A stretch of 64,000 bases of DNA from Helicoverpa zea (GCF_022581195.2 NC_061470.1:8928001-8992000), one strand, 5' to 3'. Positions 22,301 to 34,700 are shown, numbered from the stretch's first letter. Notes: generated from the letters alone by a model not told the origin. Numbers and translations: made by a program.

Positions 22301-25101
22301 CCAAAAAACCGACACTCGACCGATTCGCGGCATTCACGGGCACGGGCGCGTTCACGGGCTCGGGCGTACCGTTTACACGCTCGTGAACGTGACTGTGCCC
22401 GTTGAATGTCGATTTGAACGCGCGCGTGTGAACGTACCATTAAACTCAAAGTAGGCACGATCCAAGACAGCAATGATCTGGCAAAAACTAATAACTGTGA
22501 CAAAATTGATAATTATAGACATCGAGGTACTAATTGTCATCTTTGATAATAACTACAAAAGCTATTTTAGTATGTATCATCATTATGTCAGCTAAAATAT
22601 AAAATATTTTGATTGATCTGTTTATTTTTAGTCAGATAGTGAGATATGATCGTATTTATTGTATCATCTGGGAAAACCCAATTTTTGTTAAGACATGTTC
22701 GTTCCTGTTCTGTTATTCTCTGTTATGTACGCGACGTAGATTTTCGTTATTTTCTTCAGGACTTTTAACTATGCCAAAACGATCGGCCGCTACTGCCATG
22801 TTTGCAATAGTTTATTTTACTTACAGCACTGTCCAATATACCCAATTTTCGTTTTCTAAAATACAATATTTCTCACTTTCATCGACTAGCAAGTTTTCAG
22901 GTTTTTCCTAATTACCTGCAAACTGATTTAGGTACAGGAATTTAGATCATAGATCTAGAAGTAGAACGTCATATCCGGGAAACGGTAATGTGAACTAATG
23001 ACATAATATTATAACCTCCTTAGCTTGTTTACCTTCACAAATAACTTTAGGCAAGTTATTTGTGAAGGTATCAATCCATCACCGAGTTAACTATACGTTA
23101 TTATTCCCTTAATGTAATATTATTACTACATCATGCTTATAACGCCATTGTTAAGGTATAAATATATACGTATAGGTATATGGATTCTAATGCAATGGTC
23201 ATATCATAACACTCTTGATTATAAATTTAACAAATGATTGGTAAAGTGGTCAAAGAGATAACTGAAGTGCAAATAGTAATACCTACATTAAAAGGGTTTC
23301 ATGCTGCTCTACATATGATATCATCGATGTATAGAAAATGTTATGGTTTGGTATGAAAATATTAAACTGAGTTTTCCATAATAGTGTCCAAGAGAGTTCT
23401 GTTATTATATCAATCCTTTTCTATATAAAAAAAAAAACTATTTCAGGACTGCCACATTTTATACGCCTTATTTTGTATCGAAAGAAATTGCTTTGAATTA
23501 TTTGATTTCTCAGCACTTAGTCATCGATGTAAACCGTGCTCGAGACTGTTAATCCTAATTTTTTTTTATTAGTAGTGTAATCTGAATGTTAACAACGCCG
23601 CAAGCTTGCGGAAGATTTAACAAAACAGCTGTTTTCCTGTCCTGTTAAGAGTCCACTTTAATTGAATTAGCTGTCACATCAATCGGACGCGTATCCAGTT
23701 TCAAACGGTTAATACCTATTGCGTTCTTCTAAAGTTCAGTAAAATCTAGACAGGTAAGTATATACGAACATGCGTTACGTAGATCCTGTCTAGAGCAGTC
23801 ATTCTATCTGCCCATTTCTGTTAAAGGAATGGGGAAACAGATTTTCAGGAGCCTTTTTAGGGAAGAGAGGTTGTGAAAAACCATCCCTATTTGAGACCTT
23901 CTCAAACAAGATCTTAGATTTTTTCTCAGAAACAAAAAGTACGGAAGTCAAAAAATCTTTTTCCTGTGTTCTCGCAACACTTATGACCATAACGACTTTT
24001 TTATTAGCCTAGGTCACACCAGTTTATTTCGTTTCGACTAGATTTGTAGTCTAGGTGACAATGGACGAGTCCCCAACGAAGATAAGTGTGAAAAAACGTG
24101 AGTTAACATCTTAAAAATAACGGTTTGAATATCAAGTTTTTTGGCAAGCGGCAAATTATGATGTGACCCTTTCTGAAGTGGGTGAAGCATAAGGGAATGT
24201 CCTCTGACTACCAAACCTGCCATGTTTCTTCTAGAGCCCTTCATGTACCAGGGTCACGGTAACTCTTTCGAACAATCGCAGCCTCGGGAAATATGAGATT
24301 TGTGACAAGAACAATGCTAGATTGTCTGCCGACATTTAAAACCGGTATTGAACGGGTTTTGTTCAGTTGATATCGATCCAGTAAGTAGGTTAATACACCT
24401 GATTGAATGGTAACATAGAATTTTTCACAGTAGTAGAAATAATGCCTAGTGTGAAAAATTATGGCATACCATGAAACGATGGTGAGGTAATAAAAATACT
24501 CGTTAATTGATTATTCGATAAAGGTGAATTTAATTAACGGATATTTGTTGGCCAATCAATTGATTTTTATGGAAAACCGTTAAGGAGAGAAAATTGGTCA
24601 TTCAATGGTGGTGAAATGGAATGGTTGGATGGAATAATTGTCTCATCATATCATCACCAACTAATAACAAGTTGAACTGTCGATCACATAGAGGAATACC
24701 ACAATTTGATCTTCAGTTCAACTGTACCACGGGCCATCAAGTCATTGATGGTTGGATTTCTTTTTAAGAATAGTTGAAGAAGAGAAACTAGGTCACGCCT
24801 AGTTTGTCTGCGTAACAAAACTTTCTCAAAAACATTTCAAAATTTAACATCCTAATATTAACTTCCGTCTGCAAATTATTAGTTACGAGAAATTAACACT
24901 AAAAAGGTTTACAATAATAAAAAAGTTTGTAATACTCACGCTAAGCACAGCGGTGGGCGCCTTGGACACGACATCGGGTACCACGGACTGGGCTTCGAAA
25001 CTTCTTATAATCGACGACATACTTCTCGCAAACACCCTAAAATTGACCATAGTGCTGGTTGCTATTAAAAAAATAAAGGCACATCTCAATATTCGCGCCA
25101 T
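19327..25101 (-). CDS. PEBP-4: secreted PEBP-family protein, 212 aa
   Basis: Exons in coding order: 25101-24940, 21181-21058, 20119-19906, 19465-19327; 639 nt, phases 0,1,2. The N-terminus MARILRCAFIFLIATSTMV is a signal peptide, followed by SVVPDVVSKAP. Exon 2: VKYPSGVEVNEGNVLTP. Exon 3: DPDAPSRKDPKFREWHHWL, GSGPPPGTGLHRYVFLVYQQP. Exon 4: SISKFAKKYKLGDPIAGNFY, ending VPILYQQLGA. All pocket motifs are intact, so this is the best-conserved member. Exon 1 is assigned by gene order, phase and lack of another candidate. Intron 1 (3.8 kb) holds the Harbinger-like element at 21938-22443. TATA box at about 25200. Confidence 0.88.
19667..19754. repeat. Hairpin of 88 nt with internal loop
   Basis: Outer stem ACATTTAATGGTTACTTAAG (19667-19686) pairs with 19735-19754. 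After a 4-5 nt internal loop, an inner stem CCTTAGTGA (19691-19699) pairs with 19721-19729 around a loop of about 20 nt. It is in intron 3 of PEBP-4. The size fits a miRNA precursor, but a short MITE is as likely. Confidence 0.75.
20151..20322 (+). mobile_element. Lep1-like Helitron fragment, copy 2
   Basis: Starts 'ctatactaatattataaagc', passes 'aacgcgctaatctcagga' and ends 'ccgctggcagaagctagtaa'. It lacks about 40 internal bases present in the copy at 10901-11100. In intron 2 of PEBP-4. Confidence 0.7.
21938..22443 (+). mobile_element. Harbinger-like non-autonomous DNA transposon with fossil ORF start
   Basis: Left end TTAATGCTACGTTCACACGC and right end, in reverse, TTAATGGTACGTTCACACGC. 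TTAA (21938-21941, 22440-22443), or TAA/TTA, is the apparent target site. The interior is rich in CG and GC palindromes. At 22070 a frame MASEDLGVVAVIAFGLTYFY continues to KKKQNDERR and stops; it looks like the first exon of a transposase-type ORF. The superfamily is inferred from the 3-bp TWA-type target and the charged N-terminal end; a TTAA-type (piggyBac-like) element is the alternative. In intron 1 of PEBP-4. Confidence 0.7.
23031..23069. repeat. Perfect 17-bp hairpin
   Basis: ACCTTCACAAATAACTT (23031-23047) and its reverse complement (23053-23069) around a 5-nt loop, in PEBP-4 intron 1. The remainder of 22444-24939 is AT-rich intron without anything further I can name. Confidence 0.85.
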
Positions 25102-25171
25102 TTTGCTGACAACAACAAATGTTTTTTTTTTCTTAAATGTGACGGCGGTCAGGGGCTGCGTACAGAAAGTG

Positions 25172-25202
25172 ACTGGCCTTAGCCGTGTCGTGGTTATATA
25201 AA
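25172..25202 (-). promoter_or_regulatory. Core promoter of PEBP-4 (TATA plus CAGT)
   Basis: On the - strand TTATATAA begins near 25202 and CCAGTC (initiator-like, A at 25174) follows 26-28 nt later. The ATG at 25101 is 73 nt downstream. Confidence 0.5.
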
Positions 25203-27170
25203 CTTACTCTGACGCTAAGTTTCAATATAATGATGGTGGGGTACATTTGTGAACACAACTGTTTAGATATTTAAATTTTAAATGTTTGTTTTCTTTTTAC
25301 ATGGCAAATTATCGTAAAAAAACGTGTGTGTTTTAAAAGCCAATTCTGCTGTCCATGACACAAAATAATTATTACATTTTTCAATGTTTAATTTTGTCTT
25401 TTATTTTTAAAAAAAGTAAGATATTCTATAATGTTAATTTTTAAAAATTCATTTCAATTACCAAAATAGATAAGATATTCTTTTTAACTTGACTGCATAA
25501 TGCAAATTCACAATTTAGTTAAATGTTGATTGCAATTTAAATGAGAATTTAAAACTGAAGTAAGTTAAATTAAAAGCAGATAATAACCTACTTATTTAAT
25601 TTATTCATTATTGATTTATAGGTCACTAGATGCAATGCATATAAAAAATACCCATATGAGTCTGTTTACTTCTCACAAAAAAAAGTTGACCAGCAGCCTT
25701 CACCTGTAATGATTAGGCAGTAGAAAATTCATTGTTTGACGCATATCTGTGTTCGGCAATACCTCAGGTTGATCTTTATTTTACACCTTAAGAGAACTAG
25801 CACTTTTGCCGGTAACTGTACATACTGCAGTTGACAAACATGGGTAATTGCTGTTAGCGGTGAGTGGGAGTCAGTTTCCCTCTCCGCTTGACATCAACAT
25901 CATTGTGTATCACTCTCAGAATTCAACAGATCGAGTCACTCATTTTTCCTTATTTCCACAATATTATATTAAACCTTTATGGTTGTTATTTTTATGCAAT
26001 TATCATAAATTAATGGAACCTTTGAATAGTTTACTTTTTTTGTTAACGCTTGGCTGCCTGATTTATTTTTAGGCAAAAACGTAACTAAATATTTTTGTGT
26101 GTTTTTAAAACATTATAATATTTTTGTACACTTTTTTTGTGCTTTTTCAGTTGGTTTAAGAAGTTTGAAGGTAAGAACAGTATTCAATTAGTTAGTTTTG
26201 AATTCTTGATAGCAATTTAGAATAATAAGTGTATCCTGAATTATTGATTACGTATAGAATACTTAATTACGATTCTGATAGCTTTAATAAAAACATTGAA
26301 GATGCAGCAAGTGAATGTGGAAATATATATCAAATAAGAGTTTTCAAATTGTTTATAGTATGTCGCACAATTACATTCTAAGTGGGTAGATTAATTAGAT
26401 AATTGGTTAACCCCTTTAAAGTTTATTAATACTTTTAATGCCATTGAATAGATTAATTTGCGATTATTTAACTCTACAAAATTATATAGTCACCTACCCA
26501 GCTTGTTGAAGCGTATTCTTGACAATAAATTGATTATAATTGGTTAGCATGTGGTGGGGAAACGGTAATGTATGATGAATACCGATTTTCTTATAAGACT
26601 ACCTTTCGTGAAGTTCCAGAATACCTAGTATTTGTACCCAGAACTGCAATAGCCGGTTTACAGTACGATACGTATTACGTAATGGAATAAATCAAACATA
26701 TAATCAAAATATGTACTCTCTCCTGCCGGTGAAGAGGTATGCAATTGAGTTCAATCAATGACATTAAAACCTCGCTAGATAGAACTTTGTAGCCACAACA
26801 AGTACATGAATAGGAAAGTAAATAACACAAATAAGTTGATGCACGTCTTACCTGTCTGCTTGTTGTACTTATAATAATAAAAATCAACAAAGTTCAATAA
26901 GCCGACTGCATACGTAATCTGCTAGATAAAACGAATAAATAAACTTTGACAGTTGATTACAAAATCGCAATGTCAATTTGAGCACCAAGGAACTTAAAGT
27001 TGCTGGACACTGGAGAACTTGTACAGTGTGCAGTGTGTGTACTTGTGGATGTTGTTTTAGTACAGAGGATGCTTATTACAATTTACCTGAAAATTATACA
27101 CAATAGCGTGAATATAGACATATGGTAAAAGTTTACCAACTACGAGGTAACTACATTGTAGTATAAGTGA
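25203..27170. other. Intergenic, 5' of PEBP-4
   Basis: AT-rich, no gene, and no repeat I can name with confidence. Confidence 0.5.
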
Positions 27171-28479
27171 AAGAAGACGGATCACAATCCATACAAAATT
27201 GCCCCACGTCCTATAACAATGTGACATATCCCAAAAAAAGATAAAAATGTAAAAAAAAATATGGCATACTCTCTAATTTATTTTTTTCACACCTTCATAC
27301 GAAAATACTGCTTTAAAAATTGTTCAGGCGCTGTTATGAAAACATCGTTCGTAGGACTATTTATGGACCATCTTATTAAATATTTTTTTTGTTTGATAGG
27401 GTATACCACACAGGTGGTCCCATAATCATCAGGTCAGGATCTGATGATGGAAACCCTGAGAAACCCAGGGCAACTTTTAAAAGTTGTAGGCATGCGCAGG
27501 ATAAAAACTTGACTATGAGGTGTATGTCTGGTAACACTATGCAACAATGAAGGTTTGGAACTGACCTGATGATGGAGACGAAAAAAGATCGAGGGAACTC
27601 AACAACTGAATATGTAGGTAAACTACCTCGTGTTTGGGCTTATATTATTCGAATTGATGAGAACCTTCTACTAAAACGAAAAAAATACTATTCTTAGGTG
27701 CATCGGCCTAGAAGTCAGTGTCTAAGTCCCCAGCGACTTCTAGGCCGATGCACCTAAGAATAGTTTTATCTTGATTTTAAGTGTTTTTGGGAGTCGGTTT
27801 TATTTTATTGTAAAAAGTTTTTTTTTTGGCTTTTCTGTGACAAGCATAGTTGTCACTATCCGGATTTGTAGAAAGTTCTCATCAATACGAATAATAAAAG
27901 ACCAAATACGAAGTAGTTTACATATTCAGTTGTCGAGTTCCCTCGACCTTCTCTGGTCTCCATCATTAGGTCAGCTCCAAACCTTCACTGTTGCAAAGGT
28001 CTATTCAATACAAATAATATAAGCCCTAACACAAGGTAGTTTACATATTCAGTTGTTGAGTTCCCTCGACCTTTTTTCGTCTCCATCATTAGGTCAGCTC
28101 CAAACCTTCATTGTTGCATAGTTTTACCAGACATACACCTCATAGTCAAGTTTTTATCCTGTGCATGCCTACAACTTTTAAAAGTTGCCCTGGGTTTCTC
28201 AGGGTTTCCATCATCAGATCCTGACCTGATGATTATGGGACCACCTGTGTGGTATACCCTATCAAACAAAAAACATATTTAATAAAATGGTCCATTAATA
28301 GTCCTACGAACGACGTTTTCATAACAGCGCCTGAACAATTTTTAAAGCAGTTTTTTCGTATGAAGGTGTGAAAAAAATAAATTAGAGAGTATGCCATAAT
28401 TTTTTTAACATTTTTATCTTTTTTTTGAGATACGTCACATTGTTATAGGACGTGGGGCAATTTTGATCCATCTTCTTTT
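27171..28479. mobile_element. Large foldback element, about 460-bp inverted arms
   Basis: The left arm runs 27171 to about 27645 and the right arm about 28010 to 28479. They match with few differences over landmarks such as ATTGCCCCACGTCC(TATAACAATGTGA), ATCAGGTCAGGATCTGATGA and GTTGTAGGCATGC. Within the right half a block of about 120 bp ('ttacatattcagttgt..gagttccctcgacc') occurs twice in tandem (about 27910-28010 and 28033-28120). The centre holds a perfect hairpin (27687-27764). No transposase. A related single-arm fragment lies at 15536-15640. Between PEBP-4 and HDAC3. Confidence 0.88.
27687..27764. repeat. Perfect 30-bp hairpin at the centre of the foldback
   Basis: ACTATTCTTAGGTGCATCGG..GAAGTC (27687-27716) pairs exactly with 27735-27764 around an 18-nt loop. 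The perfect match implies a recent origin or maintenance. Confidence 0.92.
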
Positions 28480-29157
28480 GTGTTGTCGTGCTCTTAAAAC
28501 ACAAGAAAAATATGATTAGACCATCGATATATATGTACTACGTACTAGATAGAACGCTCCGAACAAAAAGCTTGCCACACTGAAATGCACTGCAGACTTT
28601 GCATATCATAGCAAATCAGATCGATTTTGACACTTGCGTCAAATGGATGTCTATGAAACGACAATGGTAAAATAGAAAAAACATAATAAGGTATAAACTT
28701 ACATATATTAATTATTCGATAGTCAAGTTAGTAAAATTACACGCTGTTCATGCAATTACAACGATCGTGTATCATACTTTTCATTTATAATTCAATTTTA
28801 CAAATATACATTAATTTGTTGTTCCCGCCATCTTAAAAATAGATTATGCAAATCATGCAGAAACAGATGTGCCATAAAAGTGGGAGTAGGTAAAATATCA
28901 ATGAAAACAGGCTTTACTTTGTCATGGTTCTTACTTTCAAGAAAATAATATGACGTCGTATGTATTTCGCTACTGTAAAAACATAGGCTATATTTTATCC
29001 CGGTGCGGGCTTCCCCACATTCTTAAAAACTCTACATATGTAGTTCTGACATATAAGCCATACCTCTCATAAACATCGATATCCATTCATTTCATCCAAT
29101 AACAAACATGCATCACACTCGAAGTGCATTTCATGTCTAAGATTTATTAGTTTTATA

Positions 29158-30117
29158 CTTCGGCCGTTCAGAGAATGCGTTCCTGACACCTATCAGTTAG
29201 TCACGACTAGTGATGGGCACAACATAACACTGAGTTCGTTACCGTTCCTTCAAAATGAACCGCCGCATTATTTTAAGATTATTTTCGTTTTAAATTGGCG
29301 GAATCATTTGTTTTATATTTTAGTTATTTAAGTGGAAACCAAAAAAAGGTAATATTCATATAATAAAATTGTTTTATTTATTCTTTGTTACAAGTACATT
29401 GAATTGAATGTGCGAACAGAATATTAATCAGACTCCGATTTGCTTGAGGAGGTGGTGTCTTCATCATCATCTTCGCCTACATGTATAATTATATTATTAT
29501 CAATAACAGAATCAATCCTGATATCTCGGTCTAACAAAAGCCGGGTAATCAAATAAAAACAGATCGAAAACACTTGAAAAACGTGGTCTATGCGCACGAA
29601 ACGACAACGGACGACTGTTTTAGCGTCACAAAATGGCGGCCCATAACGCCATTTGGGGTTACCATTTTTAATCTAAGTATAAAAATGCGGTTTGGTCATA
29701 GTTTTATTTTTATATTTCATAAACGTTATAATTAAGTCTTATAGTCCATTATTTTCCAATTCTTAAAAAGAAAATCAAAACGTATTATTTTATATTATAA
29801 CTGTATAAGAACAGATTACGATACTTGCCTGTTATTTTTAGCACAGCACTACAAAATATAAACCGCTGACATAACCTTGTAATAGCGCAGTATAGATTTA
29901 GAAAAATATTGTTTACCAAGTTATTTGACACTCAGTTTGGCACAAAATTATAACATTCATTGATTATTGATATAATAATGTTGTTTTAATGCTCCTCAAT
30001 TGTTAAAACGGTAAACAACCAGCAAAAATATTTTTATCGTAACTGCAACGCCATTGCAAAGTTACGTCGTCAGTTCAATCGCGACGTGTCAGGAACGCAT
30101 TCTCTGAATGGCCGAAC
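29158..30117 (-). mobile_element. 960-bp TA-target DNA transposon remnant
   Basis: Ends CTTCGGCCGTTCAGAGAATG and, in reverse, GTTCGGCCATTCAGAGAATG, each flanked by TATA (29154-29157, 30118-30121), as in Tc1/mariner-type TA insertion. Ends match for about 32 bp. On the - strand at about 29432-29500 a frame VGEDDDEDTTSSSKSESD then stop looks like the acidic C-terminus of a lost element protein, with AATAAA-type signals after it. A 223-bp relative lies at 38680-38902. Confidence 0.8.
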
Positions 30118-30634
30118 TATAAGAAAAAAAAAACATCGTAATTAATATTCATGGATTCTTAACAATAAGTTCCTGGTTTTAATATATTACATGATTTTGA
30201 ATTCACTTAGATATAAATAAACTTTTTGAGTAATGAAGAGTGTAGGCAAAATACGAGCGAAAATATTATGTCACTTCTGCAATTAACATCAATGAGGATG
30301 ACTGGATGACTACATGTCACAATACGTCAACAAGATGTCAATAGACGACATAAGCGGGTAAATTATTAATTGTATGGATGTTCTTGTCTATATTGATTAT
30401 ATGTCAATGGATTAGACCAACCCCCTGAAATATTTTGTGTAATTTTTAAGCATCTACCATCTTTTCGTCATTTAGGAATTGCACAATATTTTACGCAATT
30501 TTATTGATCGTCTAAAAGGTAAAAGCTACCAATAAATATTTGATTTCTATAGAACCACTTTGAAATCGTCCACTCGCAGTCATACTTCAAGTGAATTAGC
30601 TGTGTGTAAAATCTCAACAATTTACGCAGCTCTT

Positions 30635-31421
30635 GGAAGCAAGATGGGGAGGCCTTTGCCCAGCAGTGGGACAGTATGGGCTAAAAATAATAATACAGCC
30701 CCGCAGGGCATCTGAGGCGGATGACGGGGAGTAGCGACCCCGCGGGGCTATATATCCGAGTGCTCCAGGGAGAGTATACTGTCCCCCACCTCCGGCCTAC
30801 CGGAGTGAAGCATGACGGGGGATAGGTCTCCCGCCTCTTGGCATGCCTTCATCGGCCGGTCAGAGTGGAGTCGCTAGAGTAGGGTTAGCAGCCCGCTCGG
30901 AGAGTAGGTGCCTCGTGGTAAGTGGCAAGTGGGCCGGTGATGCTGGACCCACAGGGAGCGCGTGATCTGCGTTTAAAGTCCGCCGAGGTATCCTCACCCT
31001 TCAGCCGCTCATGTACCTGTTGCCCTCTTGTTGCTATTCAGTGACTGATTCCCGGGGGCCCAGTAAGTGAGCTGGCGAGTCTCCACCTGCCATTTTAACA
31101 TGTATTTACTACATTGTCATCGGCAGGTGCCATAGTTCCCGTAGTTTCCCCATACCTAGTCCATTAGCATCCCATCACAATAGCCCAAGTAGTTTCCATC
31201 CATAGTTAGCAATAGTTTAGCACAGAACCGGGGATTGTCCTTGGGTACATTTCTATAGTGTATATAGGGATAATCGTCGGTTTTGTGTCACCATTTCGTT
31301 AAAGTTGTCTCAAAAGGGCTTCAGCGTGTTGGCTTCGGCCCCACGTTCGCCTCCCAAAAATCAGGGACTCTATAGTCCCGAGGTCTGGAAGAGACATACA
31401 TTTATAACAATAAATTACAAG
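30635..31421 (+). mobile_element. 5'-truncated non-LTR retrotransposon with 12-bp target duplication
   Basis: Begins GGAAGCAAGATGGGGAGGCC, with the moth-common 'ggcctttgcccagcagtggg' (a LINE ORF end, reading GRPLPSSGTVWAKN), then a GC-rich 3' UTR, ending 'ttataacaataaattacaag'. Exact duplication TACGCAGCTCTT at 30623-30634 and 31422-31433. Jockey/CR1-like by recognition; the family is uncertain. It ends 260 bp before the first upstream ORF of HDAC3. Confidence 0.82.
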
Positions 31422-31681
31422 TACGCAGCTCTTCAAAGTCGCCTCCGATTTTGTAAATATGGAGATGTTCTTATTTCTCTCTAATCTCTACTCTCCATGT
31501 ACAAAAAACGTCATCCATTGAAATGTCAGTGCAGTTGTCATTGGTCGAGAGACGATATTTTAATTTCTTTCGTTTAATAATTTATTTTCGTAGATAAAAT
31601 AGAAGCATTTCGTATTGTACTAAGTACACCACAATCTGAAATGTAATAATTTCGCCATTAAAATGTCGTAATCAGTGTAAA

Positions 31682-31786
31682 ATGCTGCTCGGTGACATCG
31701 AGTTAACCAAACGCTTATTGGTTATAGCTGTTGTTCTTGGCATTATTTTGGTTTTGAAAGAATACGTGTTTGTTTATCCACTATGA
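31682..31786 (+). CDS. 34-aa upstream ORF, single-pass membrane type, overlapping the HDAC3 start
   Basis: ATG at 31682 (A at -3) opens 34 codons: charged N-terminus MLLGDIELTKR, hydrophobic core LLVIAVVLGIILVL, then KEYVFVYPL and TGA (31784-31786). The TGA overlaps the HDAC3 ATG (31783-31785) as ATGA in a different frame. The layout (charged end, 14-16 residue hydrophobic span, Lys-flanked) is that of a small integral membrane protein, and the overlap would allow termination-reinitiation. It is not a family I recognise. It could be a chance uORF, or lie upstream of the transcription start. Confidence 0.45.
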   Translation: MLLGDIELTKRLLVIAVVLGIILVLKEYVFVYPL

Positions 31787-34700
31787 CTCAACATAAAGTA
31801 GCTTATTTTTACAATGCCGACGTGGGGAACTTCCACTACGGGCCTGGGCACCCGATGAAACCCCACAGGCTTTCTGTGACGCATAGCTTGGTGCTTAACT
31901 ATGGGCTTCATAAAAAGATGCAGATATACAAACCTTATAGAGCCAGTGCTCATGATATGTGTCGCTTCCACAGCGAGGATTATATAGAGTTCTTGCAGAA
32001 TGTGACACCTCAGAACATTCAAAGTAAGTAAACAATAACAAATGTTGTTTGGCAACAAAAAAGTTGATGGTTTGGAAGTTGTATGGGGTTATGTTCAGTA
32101 GTAATCAGTATAGGTTGATTCTGCAAAGCTTCAGATTATATCCTTGAGGAAATATATTTGTCTTTATTGCTACTATGTTAGAATAATGATAACCTACATT
32201 ATTGTTATATACGTTGAGTATTTAGAACATCGGTCTATTCACACACACACATATATACACACAGGCATACATTTCCCAAGTTTGACATAAATGTTATTTA
32301 TTCCAGGTTATTCTAAAGACCTACTTCACTACAATGTGGGTGACGATTGTCCAGTCTTCGAAGGTCTCTTTGACTTCTGTTCAATGTATACGGGAGCTTC
32401 TCTGGAAGGAGCCATGAAGCTCAACAACAATGCTTGCGATATTGCTATCAATTGGTCTGGAGGTCTACATCATGCTAAGAAGTTTGAACCTTCAGGTGAG
32501 GGTTTAGAGTTGAAATTAATATGAAGGATAACAGTTATCAGAATATTGTTGTTGAATTCACTTTTACCGTATACAATATTGTAAACCAATGAAGAGAAAG
32601 CCCATGTTGTGGATCTTATTGCATCAGAGACTTTACAAGAAATTATGTGGACTAAAAATTCTGTGAAAATTGCATATTTACTCTTTAACACATCTTTATA
32701 ACATACAATTTTATGCAATAATAAACAGTTCTTCATTTCTAAATACTAATCTTAATTCTTACAGGTTTCTGCTACGTAAATGACATAGTCATAGCGATTC
32801 TAGAGCTTCTGAAGTACCATCCAAGAGTGTTATACATAGACATTGACGTCCACCACGGAGATGGTGTTCAGGAAGCGTTCTACCTGACCGACAGAGTCAT
32901 GACAGTGAGCTTCCACAAGTACGGCAACTACTTCTTCCCAGGAACGGGGGATATGTATGAAATTGGAGCTGAAAGTGGGAGATATTACTCGGTTAATGTA
33001 CCATTGAAAGAAGGAATTGATGACCAAAGTTATGTGCAGGTGAGATTTGTCATTGTCAGCCCCTTTTTACTGTCACAATGTGGGATACAGGCCTCTTGTA
33101 CAGAATAGGAATGAGCATTAAATGCGGTTTGGCAATTTCAGACCTAAATCCCAGCTGCCCTGTAATGTTTTCCTTCACCTTTATTCATTCAAAATTAACA
33201 ATACTTTTATATACTCTCTTATACATCACCCCTATGTAATATCATATAATTCCGTATGTACTCTCCCCGTGAACACCCCAAAATAGGGCACGCAGTCTGT
33301 CCGTGACCATGGATGCCGTCAAGGACCCGAAACGTCGGGATTAAATAATATTAATTTATAACCATGATAAAATCCGTAAAAGTAGTTTTATTTAAATGTG
33401 CGTAAGTGTCAGAAATTGTCAGAAATTGTCAGAAATCCAAAACTCCCCAAATACTCGCTTGTTTACTCCCCCTATATACTCCCTTATATATTAACTCCTA
33501 TATATTCCCTTGTCTACTACATCTTAGTAGTTCTAGCTTACCATGTTCAATTCTATGATTCCAGGTATTCAAACCAGTGATATCCAACGTCATGGAGTTC
33601 TACCGGCCCACGGCCATAGTGCTACAATGCGGCGCCGACTCGTTAGCTGGTGACAGACTGGGGTGCTTCTCATTATCAACGCGAGGACATGGCGAGTGTG
33701 TCAAGTTTGTTAAGAACCTGAATGTGCCCACTTTGGTTGTGGGGGGTGGAGGGTATGTATAGCTTGACTTTTGTTATATTTCATTTCAGAAATGCCATAC
33801 AGTTTTATATTACCCCTCTGAATAAAGAAGAACCAAATAATTTTGGCCGCAGCAATAATAACCGCAGCCTTAAATATTTGTCATACATGTTTTATACTAT
33901 TCCAGTATTTTGTCTGTCATGGATGACCTTTCAATATTTTGTTATTTCAGCTACACATTGAGAAACGTGGCACGCTGTTGGACGTACGAGACGTCTCTTC
34001 TGGTTGATGAGAACATATCCAATGAACTGCCCTACACAGAGTACCTGGAGTTCTTCGCGCCCGACTTCCAATTGCATCCAGAAATTAACAGGTAAAGAGT
34101 TAATCAGATATTCTTGTGAATAACACAACCTTACCAACCATACTAATATTGCTGTAGAAGTTTCGGATGATGTTCATATGGAAAGAGCGAGATTCCTAAA
34201 GTTCAAGTAGCGGTCGTTGGTTGTATAAGAAAAAGTCCTACGCTCTTCTCTCTGATGGTTCCTATGTATTTATTAAAAACAAATAAATCGTTTATTACTT
34301 CAATTTATACATAATTTACTAACCAGTGGTTGTTCGGCAAAGGTCGTAAAATATATTTTCCTTTGTTTTCAGCACAAACAATGCAAACAGCAAGCAGTAT
34401 TTAGAAGCGATTTCAAAACATGTGTACGACAACCTCAAGATGTGTCAGCACTCGCCCGCCGTGCAGATGACACATGTTCCAGGTAATGTAATTAGCTAAC
34501 TAAATACTACTTCTTTCCTAATATTATAAAGCTGAAGAGTTTTTTTAATTCTGCTGATCGCAAGAACTACTGCTCCGATTTAAAAATTATTCCATAATTA
34601 AATAGTCCATTTACTGAGGCAGGTTTATAGGTATGCTACTTTTTACCCGGACGCTCGGAGTAGCTCCCACGTTCTCGTCATACGAAAATAATCTATTTAC

